Assembly: GCA_944989445.1 (NCBI GenBank)
Contig: CALYLW010000727.1
Span: forward strand, 62,001-126,000
Direction of reading: 5' to 3'
DNA from: Ampullaceana balthica
Taxonomy: Eukaryota; Mollusca; Gastropoda; Lymnaeidae
Length of the DNA: 64,000 nucleotides
The stretch's first letter is position 1. Every line of letters begins with the position of its first letter. Below are positions 13,601 to 22,059 of this stretch, one piece after another. The notes under the pieces are model-generated. The model was not told the origin of the DNA and searched no databases. It saw only the letters and a program-made list of their open reading frames with translations. The translations under genes were made by a program, and so were the position numbers.

Positions 13601-14868
13601 CTTAAAATTACTTATTTTTTTAGGTATCACTTATCCAAGTGAATTCACTGCTGAAATGATTGTGGAATTTTCTGTCCCCAGGAAATACCACCAGAAAGCC
13701 CTTCAATGAAGGAATGGAGAAACCTACTGCAGTGGCATTAGACTGTCGACCTATTTTATCTAACAAACTATCAACATTTGTCGGTTTAGTGGCTCTCTCC
13801 AGACCATTACCTCCAAGTAGATATTTTACTGTCCAATATTTCTCAACTTCTGCCGTTCATCAAAGCTCAAATTGTTCACCGATATGTACAAGTCCTGTTG
13901 CAAACACGTTCATGAGACCCACTTTTGGGTCTTTATTTCTTACAACTTTATGTAAAAAAACCAGTAGTATTTTCTGTGTAACGAGAGAAGTTCATTGTAA
14001 GAATAAACATACAGATGCCCTGGATCTGAATGCGCCAGATTCTTCAGAGATGTCCGCATCAGACCAAAGAAGACGTGTCGATGAAACCCAAGCTGAATCA
14101 CTCTTTAAGTCCCATCCTAGTGACAGCTCAGCTGAACCTTGTGCTAATTTTAACCAGACCATTCCCATTGATGCCAAGATGCAAGCAAATGGAAAATTAG
14201 AGGACGGCTTTGAATCTTACGCTCAGACTTACCACAACTTGGTGCATGGGGTAGCCAGCCAACCAAACGCAGAGGAGTCTCATTCTGAAAGTGGCTGTTT
14301 GCTAGGTAGAGAAAATTATCCCGAAATGTACCTGAGTGTTGTGCTTAATGGAAGGGATTCGCGTGGCAATGAGGACCAATCGGAATCCCCTGTCCCTAGG
14401 CTCACTCACACAGACTCCAGGGGCAAGGCGGTCATGGTCGACGTGGGGAGTAAACCCATGACGACCCGTGAGGCCGGTGCCCAGGCGGTAATTTTCCTAG
14501 GAGCAGAAGCGACGAGGCTGGTGGCCACCAACAAGCTGAAAAAGGGTGACGTCATGACGGTGGCCCAGTTGGCGGGGATCATGTCGGCCAAGCTGACGTC
14601 ACAGCTCATCCCCCTCTGTCACAACATCAACCTGACCAAAGTCGACGTCACCTGCGTGCTGGACGAGGAAGGGCAGTCAGTTGTGATCACATCGCTGGCG
14701 AGGACAATAGGACAGACGGGTGTGGAAATGGAAGCACTTACGGCCGTCAGTGTTGCAGCCCTGACGGTGTACGACATGTGCAAAGCTGTGACCCATGACA
14801 TGGTCATCAAAGATGTCAGGCTGCTTGCTAAGTCTGGTGGGAAAAGAGATTTTAAAATCAGCTTGTAG
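4424..14868 (+). CDS. MOCS1: MOCS1, molybdenum cofactor synthesis protein 1 (MoaA-MoaC), complete, ten exons
   Basis: The gene encodes the two enzymes for the first step of molybdenum cofactor synthesis. MOCS1A (MoaA, radical SAM) and MOCS1B (MoaC) convert GTP to cyclic pyranopterin monophosphate, in mitochondria in animals. Joined exons: 4424-4666, 5008-5128, 5888-6055, 7917-8149, 8777-8848, 9336-9488, 11237-11347, 12179-12299, 12821-12868, 13682-14868. All junctions are GT-AG and phase-consistent, giving about 818 residues for the fusion. The radical-SAM cluster is C118, C122, C125; a GGEP motif follows; the C-terminal cluster is C352, C355, C369. The MoaC domain spans about 664-818. If intron 9 is read through, the protein stops after Gly-Gly at residue 425 (MOCS1A form). 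Residues 425-663 form a poorly conserved linker. The start ATG opens a basic presequence-like N-terminus. Neurexin faces it tail to tail. Confidence 0.95.
5008..5128 (+). CDS. MOCS1: MOCS1 exon 2: start of MoaA radical-SAM domain
   Basis: Begins after AACAG and ends at AGAT|GTAAGT. It encodes the conserved MoaA opening ([21 protein letters not shown]) and contributes the first cluster cysteine, C118. The last base T is completed by GC of exon 3 to make C122. The exon is too short to stand out as an ORF. Confidence 0.9.
5456..5747. mobile_element. hAT-type MITE in MOCS1 intron 2
   Basis: Starts CAGTGCTTCTCAAA and ends TTTGAGAAGCACTG. It is flanked by 8-bp direct repeats CTATATAG and CTATACAG (one mismatch). 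It belongs to the same family as 44014-44198 and 59462-59648, inverted and about 100 bp longer. No transposase. Confidence 0.85.
5888..6055 (+). CDS. MOCS1: MOCS1 exon 3: radical-SAM cysteines and GGEP motif
   Basis: Begins after TTCTAG and ends at ATTG|GTATGT. It encodes QYCMPEEGV, completing the CxxxCxxC cluster motif, then [14 protein letters not shown]. The GGEP motif contacts S-adenosylmethionine in radical-SAM enzymes. Exit phase is 1. Confidence 0.93.
6056..7416. other. MOCS1 intron 3, first part
   Basis: AT-rich intronic DNA with no other recognised feature before the reverse transcriptase fragment at 7417. Confidence 0.5.
7417..7822 (-). pseudogene. Reverse transcriptase fragment in MOCS1 intron 3
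   Basis: On the - strand, a [16 protein letters not shown] segment (about 7770-7822) is followed, after a frameshift in an A-run near 7755, by [15 protein letters not shown] (FADD catalytic box) and [11 protein letters not shown]. It lacks endonuclease and C-terminal parts, so it is a non-autonomous relic of a LINE. Confidence 0.85.
7917..8149 (+). CDS. MOCS1: MOCS1 exon 4: MoaA TIM-barrel core
   Basis: Begins after TTGACAG and ends at TTAAAG|GTATGT. It encodes the conserved segments [29 protein letters not shown] and [10 protein letters not shown], which match the MOCS1A barrel. Entry phase 1, exit phase 0. Confidence 0.93.
8777..8848 (+). CDS. MOCS1: MOCS1 exon 5: MoaA core, 24 codons
   Basis: Short phase 0 exon between CATCAG and AAG|GTGAAG. 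It encodes [14 protein letters not shown] and the following residues, equivalent to the NCVVMRGLNEDEL stretch of animal MOCS1A. Confidence 0.9.
9336..9488 (+). CDS. MOCS1: MOCS1 exon 6: MoaA core, RFIEYMPF region
   Basis: Phase 0 exon of 51 codons between CATCAG and CCAAG|GTTGGT. It encodes [17 protein letters not shown], a MoaA family hallmark. A 50-bp minisatellite begins about 23 bases past its donor. Confidence 0.92.
9512..10860. repeat. Minisatellite, 27 units of 50 bp, in MOCS1 intron 6
   Basis: The unit runs GTCTGCAGATACAAGTAAAA, TCTTACTTTAATGTCATTTA, GCTGAGGATA. The array starts about 23 bases after the exon 6 donor. About the first 17 units carry ACAAGTAAAA; from about 10390 on they carry ACAAGAAAAA. 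Each unit holds an acceptor-like TCTGCAG. Confidence 0.97.
11237..11347 (+). CDS. MOCS1: MOCS1 exon 7: C-terminal Fe-S cysteines
   Basis: Phase 0 exon of 37 codons between TCCAG and TTGAAG|GTCTGT. It encodes [20 protein letters not shown], which carries C352 and C355 of the second [4Fe-4S] cluster that binds GTP in MoaA. The GTCTGT donor is weak. A hAT-type MITE begins about 40 bases downstream. Confidence 0.9.
11387..11842. mobile_element. hAT-type MITE in MOCS1 intron 7
   Basis: Ends TAGGGCTGG and CCAGCCCTA, flanked by a perfect 8-bp direct repeat GTTTTTAC (11379-11386 and 11843-11850). The interior is very AT-rich with many ATTAAT/TTAATC motifs and no coding capacity. Confidence 0.88.
12179..12299 (+). 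CDS. MOCS1: MOCS1 exon 8: third cluster cysteine and lysine-rich segment
   Basis: Begins after GTCTCTAG and ends at GCAG|GTAATG. It encodes [18 protein letters not shown], with C369 completing the C-terminal Fe-S motif, and ends with a lysine-rich KRKKKQHAG stretch, as in other MOCS1A proteins. A 28-bp tandem repeat lies in the following intron. Confidence 0.92.
12370..12705. repeat. Minisatellite, about 11 units of 28 bp, in MOCS1 intron 8
   Basis: The unit is close to ATCTTGTCTTCATATCTCAT followed by TTGAATTG. The array begins about 70 bases after the exon 8 donor and degrades toward the 3' end. Confidence 0.93.
12821..12876 (+). CDS. MOCS1: MOCS1 exon 9 with read-through Gly-Gly stop (end of MOCS1A)
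   Basis: Begins after CCCTGCAG and encodes [16 protein letters not shown]. Splicing at ATTG|GTGGGT (exon end 12868) leads to exon 10. Without splicing, GGT GGG TGA at 12868-12876 gives the terminal double glycine that is essential in MOCS1A. An AATAAA at 12947-12952 could end such a transcript. Confidence 0.85.
12947..12952 (+). promoter_or_regulatory. Candidate intronic poly(A) signal for a MOCS1A-only transcript
   Basis: AATAAA lies about 70 bases after the Gly-Gly TGA in intron 9. Its position suits a short transcript ending in the intron, but AATAAA is common in AT-rich DNA. Confidence 0.3.
13332..13499. repeat. Three tandem copies of a 56-bp unit in MOCS1 intron 9
   Basis: The unit starts AATAAACTTGTAACTTGTAT and ends TACTCGTAGATTG. 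The copies are nearly identical, differing at about one base, and each includes an AATAAA. Confidence 0.93.
13682..14868 (+). CDS. MOCS1: MOCS1 exon 10: linker plus MoaC (MOCS1B) domain
   Basis: Begins after CCCCAG; its first two bases complete the Gly codon split by intron 9, and the frame then stays open to TAG at 14866. Residues 425-663 are a variable linker. Residues 664-818 are the MoaC domain, opening [16 protein letters not shown] and including [30 protein letters not shown] and [11 protein letters not shown], then [12 protein letters not shown]. The PLCH histidine and the MCKAV lysine are conserved MoaC residues. MoaC forms the cyclic phosphate ring of cPMP. The linker contains an Arg/Ser/Tyr stretch (464-481) resembling a mitochondrial targeting and cleavage region; human MOCS1AB is known to be cleaved in its linker. 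Confidence 0.93.
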
Positions 14869-15306
14869 TTTTAAGAATTTAAAAAATTTTTTTTATTGAC
14901 TTTTAGATATGTGGCCTATATAAACTGATTGTGTGTAATTTATGATACCAGGGTACACGTAGGAACGATGTTTATAAAACTCCTTTTTATGTTTTATTAT
15001 CAGGGTTGATGAGACTAAGTAAAAACTTTGGAGAGCAGTCATTAACTAGGTCTAGTTTCAATGTTCATAATGATGAGTTTCTTAATGAACTAATGATACA
15101 AAAAAATGACTATTGGCCAATTTTAAACCAATGACACTGCCACTGTTTGATTCAATGAGTTATCTTGTTGTGACTGACATCGCATCTCAAACAATTCTAT
15201 GTTGGATTACTGTTTGAATGTTGCTTCTTCCCTTATGCACAAGTACGTTTAAAGTAATCATTAACAAATTAATGTATTGGTCCTGATAGTGATCATGATG
15301 TTAATG

Positions 15307-15312
15307 AATAAA
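15307..15312 (+). promoter_or_regulatory. Candidate MOCS1 poly(A) signal
   Basis: AATAAA about 440 bases downstream of the MOCS1 stop at 14868, followed by a T-rich stretch. It is the first clear canonical signal I found after the stop. Confidence 0.4.
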
Positions 15313-15499
15313 TGTTTTTTTTTACCATTTACATTAACATTATGTGAATTAGGTGAGTGGAATATTCCAACCCAAATGACTTTGCCAATAATTTGTTCAG
15401 AATGCCTTTTGAAGACATTACACAATTTCAATACTATTCATTAGCATTAAACTTACAATTATTCCGATATAATCAAACCAAGGTAATTTCTGTTGGCTC

Positions 15500-15735
15500 A
15501 CCTATTAGTAAGTAAGTCCCATGACCGAAGGTTGTAGGGGATCCCTAATGTTTCCATTAGAGCTTACTCTGGGCTTGTTTATACCTGGTGGGTGCCCCAA
15601 TTCCCTTCCAGGGGTCAGCAGAGGACTTTCTTAGCGTATCATTTATATTGTGGCTTTGCGTGGGCTCAATCCCCCGCCCCTCAGCTTGTGAGACGAGCGC
15701 ACTATTGACTTCGCTACCCAGCCTATTATATTATT
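15500..15735 (-). mobile_element. tRNA-derived SINE, second family
   Basis: On the - strand, an A-box-like TGGGTAGCGAAGTCAATAGT is followed by GCGCTCGTCTCACAAGC and a B-box-like GGGATTGAGCCC. The head differs from the 58999/61344 family. The 3' boundary is not clear. Confidence 0.55.
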
Positions 15736-16183
15736 TTTTAATATTATATCATTATATATCCTTGAAATTTCAAGAACGACTCTGTCAAAGCTATTATTTA
15801 TTGAAATTCTAAGACTAATAAGTTTTGGACGCAATAAAATCTGAATAGAAGTAGTGTCTTTAATTGATATGATAAGATTTCTCTTGGTTAATTGTAGAAT
15901 AAAATTTTGCAAGAGTTAAATGATAGGTATCCATTATTTAGCCACCCATTTAATGTTTGTTAAAGCAAAAAGCTTTTGTGACCTGTTATCTGTAATATTC
16001 TTTAACAAGAAGACATCTATTTTAGATCTACTGTTATTTGTTATAGTTATATATAGACTGTTAATTGTTATATATCTACTTTGTTTTATGAAATGTTTAA
16101 TCAGATTCTAATAATTTTTTTTATTAATGACCATTGATGGATGCTTAACGCTTCACAGAATAATTTATTTACAACTTACTTAA

Positions 16184-16387
16184 CGTACATACTCAAGTAT
16201 AAGTCGATCTTGAGTATAAGTCGACCCCCTGATTTGTCACTTGTAAATGGAATTTTACATTTCTTCAACGATCGTTACGATAAACTGATTTCTTTTATAA
16301 AATTAGTTATGTGAGTATAAGTCGACCCCCTCATTGTGGCCTCGAAACTTTGACAAAAAATCTCGACTTATACTTGCGTATATACTG
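16184..16387. mobile_element. Palindromic MITE, GTATAAGTCGA type
   Basis: ATACTCAAGTATAAGTCGA at the left is matched in inverse by TCGACTTATACTTGCGTATA at the right. The motif GAGTATAAGTCGACCCCCT occurs twice inside. No clean target duplication was identified. Confidence 0.65.
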
Positions 16388-17099
16388 CACCTACTTATGT
16401 TGGCCTTTGTGAGTAGCAAAGAAACAAATGTATCAAATACATTTGGTTCATGTGATGTTTACATATTTACTTCATTCTTATGTCTATGTATCTGAGAAGG
16501 TGTTACTGATAATTAAGCAGATTTTTAAATGAAAATCTATATTTTGAAATCACCGGTGACTAATCTGTAATATTGATTCAACATGTTCCTTTTTATTTAC
16601 ATGCTATTACAGTTTGTTGATGAAATCCAATGCCATTTTCAACTAACCAGCGGCAGAGAGATTACATTGTATATAGTAGATGTTACTAACTTGTTTACTT
16701 GACCACCAACTTTCAAGCATAATTATTATTATATTATGTTACATTTTTTAAATTCAACATTATAAATAATTTTGATTTTTTTTTAAAAAGCGTCTTTTCT
16801 CTTTTTTTAAAATCTTCAAATAATGTAATTAATTTATGAAACTCAACAGTTAATTGTATGCACACAGAAAAAATATTCAAGCTATAGATTAGCATGAATA
16901 TAAAGCATTTTTCATCTACAAAATTTTGCATTTCATTTTTCTTACACTACAGAATTAGATTCAAAGCAAGTTGAGATCATTACAAAAATTTTTTTATTTG
17001 TGAAGACAGCATCAACATGAGCTCTTGTATTCACCCATAAATACATACATTCAAATCCATACAAAAAGGCTTTCTCTCACATTTACACAGTAGCATCAA

Positions 17100-17247
17100 T
17101 TACAACAAGCTAGTTGTAACACTGGACAATGTTATCCCAGCAAAGACCATGACAATGATAAGACACAAAAAGCCTATCTCTATTGCGGCAGATCTGAACC
17201 TTCTTTGGTCCTCTTTAACCCTTTCAAAGCACAAGTATTGAATTAAC
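17100..17247 (-). CDS. Candidate terminal exon encoding a membrane-anchored C-terminus
   Basis: After acceptor GTAATTCAG the frame is open for 48 codons to TAA at 17100. It starts LIQYLCFERVKEDQRRFRSA, followed by a hydrophobic run (IGFLCLIIVMVFAGITL) and a short SSVTTSLL end. AATAAA on the - strand at 16993-16998 lies about 100 bases past the stop. Entry needs two bases from the upstream exon, which fits the neurexin stalk exon at 23292 and also the LNS6 exon at 32710. The basic cluster before the helix would favour a tail-anchored orientation instead. I do not recognise the family. It may be an alternative neurexin end or the last exon of another gene. Confidence 0.4.
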
Positions 17248-19286
17248 CTGAATTACAAAAACTTTTAAAAGCACAAGAATTATAACCTCATTAATCTGAA
17301 CTACAGAATGGGGGGATTTCTATGAAATACTGCAAGACATTGTAAACTACCCAATGAGTATATATATATATATTCCATTTTAAGAGTATCTAATTAAAGG
17401 CTCACTTTTTCATAACGGTACATCTTTACAAATAATATAAAAATTATAGTGATATCTTTAAAAAAATTTTTTTAAAATATATATATTCATTAAGGTTTTT
17501 TGCCTGTAGTGTGCTTTTTGCTTACTTTTAAATATTGAAACTGTATAGGACAGGGGTTAATATTTAATATATCAAGTTTTACGATCCTTGATGAATTTGG
17601 AGTATTACAGATGTAACACCAATCATAAATCAATGAATTCTACATATAAATTAATTGCTGATTAAATGGGAGATTACAATAAATTAAAGAACAGTTCAAG
17701 CTGAGGTGGTATTAATTGAATGAACTTTACCCAAAAAAAGTTCAGAAATACTGCACTACTATAAATAAATCTATTTTCTAGGAACATACGTCAAATTTTA
17801 GATACGAGTAAAAAGAAACTACCTGCACTATTATTAAGTTCTGATAACATCTTTGAAATGTAGTAAGTTTTAAAGGTCATGAAGAATGATTTGGAAACAC
17901 AGTAATTTGTTGTACATGTTGGATTGGATATGAACGGAATATTGTCATTCATCTATCGTTTTATAATTTATAAATGAACTTTTAGATTGTCCTATTATAT
18001 CTGTAGCAAGCAATCCATAGATTTATATTTCCGAAAATGTGTAGAGCAGATCATATTATAGCTACTTGGGAGTGTTTAAGCCTAATGTTTTTTCAGTCTT
18101 TTTTTTTATATAGATCTGGTAGCTAAAAGAATAGTGTCCCTTTATTTCTTCAGAAAGAAAGAGAGCTTTAATGTCACCTGAGCAAAATTTAAGTTATTAA
18201 TTATTAATTTCAAGCACATGTAATCTAATTCTTGTTTTAAATTTCACACATTGAAGAAGACATTTATCATTTAGCCCAATTAGTCTAGCCCTGTGAAAGC
18301 TAGTAGCTTTCCTGGAGAAATGAAGTCAAATGTTGTATGTGACTTGATATGTACATTGAGAAATTAGTTCTAGTATTTCGTGTGACCTGTGTGCGGTGGG
18401 CGAGATGAACATAATGAGAAAAATAAAGGAGGGCCAAAAGCTTTCATAATGTGATGTAAAGAAAATATTACAGCGACATCCACAAAACATGACATGATTG
18501 GAATACATGATTGGAATATTTTGATCCTAATTAAACAAGGTAAGACCAGTTCTTCAAGACCCACTATTCTGAACATGTGGCAAAGATGATTAATTTCAGA
18601 ATTCAACTGAAATGTGTTATATAATATTTTATTCTACATTATAAATGTATTATTATATAAAGATTTCTCCTCCACTGTACAGAGGAATCAGAAAATCTAG
18701 CCTAATAAGTAATATTAAAATAATTAAATAGTTATTTCAGCATAATTTTTATGTCTTAATAGACCAATTCATTTATTTCATTCAAAAAATTAATGTGTTA
18801 TAAAAAATTGAAAATCTAATCTGAATTGGCATATTTAATTTATATGTTAGTTTTTGTCAGATTTTTCAGTTTTATTGGAAAATTCTGAGTTCACCTATGG
18901 TCTTTTGACTATTCTGGGGTTCTTGCACTTAATTTGGAAAATTAGACAAGAGATGTTGAAATAAGTATCAAAATATCACTGGGATCCATGCCATTTCATC
19001 ACTGAATATTTGGATTTCAACATGAACGTTATTTATGATCTCAAAAATGACCTAAAGAATGATATCAAAGTATTTGCGTAGCACCAGTTGGGTACTATTC
19101 ATTCAATCCCGATCCAGTGGACCTTTTTGGGGTAAAAGTCACATGGCCTGTTATTTTTAAATAAAAATGGAATATCTCACTGCTATTGAGAGATTTTATC
19201 ACCAGTCTAATAGGTTATCTGCCCATTGATAAGTAGGTATTAAATTTGAATGCCATGAACGAACACCCAAGCCACTGCTAATATGA

Positions 19287-19430
19287 GTTGATGTTTTCAT
19301 AAATATGACTGTGGGGAATGTTCAAATCAAAAAGTCTTGACACAAAAAAGTAACATCAGTTGATGTTTTCATAAATATGACTGAGGGGAATGCTCAAATT
19401 AAAAGCCTTGACACAAAAAAGAATCAGATC
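19287..19430. repeat. Tandem duplication of about 72 bp
   Basis: GTTGATGTTTTCATAAATAT followed by GACTGTGGGGAATG recurs 72 bases later with a few changes. Confidence 0.85.
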
Positions 19431-20892
19431 TCAAAATGCATACCATATACCGTAATATAATTTAAATGATCAGACTTTCGTTCAGGTTTTTAATTAAGAT
19501 ATGTGCATTATGAAAACTGACACAATAATATATCTGAATGGTATTGGCTACAAAATATAAAAATATGCAATGATTTGGACAATTTATTATGATTAGGATG
19601 GATGAATGAGCTTTGACAGCCTATCAAATCAATGATCGACATAAATGGATTACTTTGCGACCACCCGTCAATACTTTTTTTTTGCTTCGGTGCATCAGTA
19701 CACAGAGAAATGTTTTGAAAAACAGAATCCACAAACAGTTCAATGTGTTTGGCTAAGCTCAACACAACCATACCGCTAGCAGCAAAAATCAATGGTTGGC
19801 AAATAATAATATAACAATATATTAAGCAGTGGATGAAAAAAAAAGGGTTAGTATTGAAATGAATAGTACATCCATTCAGTAAGGTATTCACAGACATTAT
19901 CAACTGACATGACATGAGACAAACCATATCAATTTATCACAACAAAAGTATTTAAAGATTACATCTTAGTATCACCCCTTTGAAGAAATGTTTACACAAA
20001 TAAAAGTGGTTCTCAAACAATTTATATTTCACAGAACGTGATAGAGGAAGGACCATGAAGATTGTTTAACTATGACTATCAATTAAAGAGAACCGCATTA
20101 GGGGCTTGCACTTTTAAACAAAGTTGTAACGAAAATTGACCAGAGCAAAACTAAATGGTCACATTTGTTTTGATTATTGGCTAGAGTTGTTGATTGTGAT
20201 TTAAATATTCGAACCAAACAGTGATTCTCAATCAGGTAGATAATTTATGTGACGTCATGTCAGGCTTACTCATACCTTGTTTGCATGTTATCCATCTAGT
20301 TTATGAAAGTCTGTCAAAAATTCTCTTGGATAGATTTGAAAGCTTCAAATACCATATGATCCATTTTTAATTAAGCCATTACCAAAATATCCCAATTTTA
20401 AGATTTTAAACAGATACTTCTGCAAATTATTTGCATTGAAATACTACACAAAGGAGATTAATGCAAGTGGAAACTACCCACCATAGGTCCTTAAATTTGA
20501 AAATTAAAAAAAAACAAACAAATGTATTCAACCGAGTCAAAAATTAATTGTCAAGAGTTATTTTAAATAAAATCATTTATTTCATTTTTGCCTTCTGCCT
20601 TCTAATTAGACTACTATTTCCTGGTTAAAATTTTAGAGGCGAAATATATTAATTGAGTTACATGAAGGATGGTAACAAAAAAAATCAACAGTGTTTCAGA
20701 GGGTGCATCTACCATGTTAATGTTACCTGTTGTTAAAAAAAACAATTAAAAAAACCAAAACCAACTGCTGTTCATGAAATCATACCTTAATTATTTTGGA
20801 GTTTTTGTGATTACACAGCTAATATTCTTCTACAGGTGGCTTTCAAGGTGATTGCCATCCCTAACATTCATGGGGAAAAAAACAACAAACTC

Positions 20893-20962
20893 TACAGTCG
20901 GCCATAAATACTGCTCCCTCCCTCTACAGTCAGCCATAAATACTGCTCCCTCCCTCAACATA
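20893..20962. repeat. Tandem duplication of about 34 bp
   Basis: CTCTACAGTCGGCCATAAAT followed by ACTGCTCCCTCC is repeated once immediately downstream with one change. Confidence 0.85.
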
Positions 20963-21364
20963 TCAACATGAAGATGTAAGTGCTACTCCTGACAGGCAGC
21001 CTCTACAATCCATTTTAAATGCAAGTATCTTATAATAAAACATGAAATTATAGCTTTAACCACGTCAGAGATATTATTTCAAAAGTACATGCTATTTAAT
21101 TCTTAGACTACAGTACTTCTTGTGAAGAAACAAAGAGGTAGATATTACAGTGAATCATGAAAAGAGAGTGGGGCAGGTCTGTACAAAATATATTCCATTC
21201 CATTGCTAGATGTGATCAACAGTAGCGCAAAAGTTAACTCAGGAAAAAAAAATGTTTAACTACAAATTATTGTTCCAGCACCATTGAACTAAAGGTAGCC
21301 AAACAGAACAACAAGTCTTGAACAATAACCACTTGTTGCCTCTCCTTGGACAATCACAAAGCTC

Positions 21365-21370
21365 TTTATT
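21365..21370 (-). promoter_or_regulatory. Candidate neurexin poly(A) signal
   Basis: TTTATT on the + strand (AATAAA on -) about 460 bases past the neurexin stop. Other AATAAA matches lie further on, so the 3' UTR could be longer. Confidence 0.3.
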
Positions 21371-21829
21371 CCACAGCATCTTCCATGAATTTTAAAATGC
21401 ATTGTACAACACACTACTTGCCTACTTGGTGTTAATTTTTATCTGCACACAGAAAAAGAGTCTGGGCTCATCACGTGCTGTGAAGTAGAAGCAATGAAGG
21501 ACATAAAGCTGGTCTCTTGACTCCAACTATATATGCATGCTACTAAATCTTGCAGCCTCGACACAATCTTAAAATACACTGCAGTAGAGTTTGCAGAGTC
21601 AATTTTCACAGATTGTTGGCCATTTTTTCATCAAAGTTTGCAGAAAATAAACTCAAGGTGAAATAGCTTGACACTGTTTAGTCATAGGAACCATCTTTGT
21701 AGGTTTGAAAGTGTCTCTTAGAATTTGTATCATGACAAATTAGATTATCTCTACTTCTAATTCAGCTGTCCATCTCGTGCAGTCTGTTTTCTTCATTTTT
21801 TTAAAAGTAACTGCATTCATCCTTGATCC

Positions 21830-22059
21830 TCAAACATACCACTCTTTGACATCTTTCTTCTTCCCCCTTTTTCCAGACCCAGACTCGCTGCCCGACGCCA
21901 TGGCACCATTACCCTGGGATTTTTTAGACTGCAGGGCGGAGAAATTCTGCGTTTCGTCCACTTTGTAAGTGCCCTCGTCTCGACTCCGGAGCTTGCATAA
22001 AGCTATGCACAAGACTATGACTGCTACCAGAACACTGCCTGTGATGCCTAGAATCAGAC
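21830..22059 (-). CDS. NRXN: Neurexin last exon: TM helix, cytoplasmic tail, PDZ motif
   Basis: Encodes [20 protein letters not shown] (TM helix), [16 protein letters not shown] (vertebrate YRNRDEGSYHVDES), then a Ser/Gly/Lys-rich tail ending DVKEWYV before TGA. The terminal WYV is a type II PDZ-binding motif that recruits CASK/Mint-type scaffolds. The basic residues after the helix fit a type I topology. Confidence 0.96.

Larger units (their letters stand above)
17248..21364. other. Between the candidate terminal exon and the neurexin 3' end
   Basis: AT-rich, with a roughly 72-bp tandem duplication near 19287-19430 and a 34-bp duplication near 20893-20965. Part may be neurexin 3' UTR or an intron leading to the 17100-17247 exon. 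Longer ORFs here (for example - strand 19508-19927) have no recognised domain. Confidence 0.4.

Noticed and set aside
19508..19927. 139-codon frame on the - strand
   Set aside because: AT-rich composition, no recognised domain, no splice signals and no fit to a neighbouring gene phase. Probably chance.
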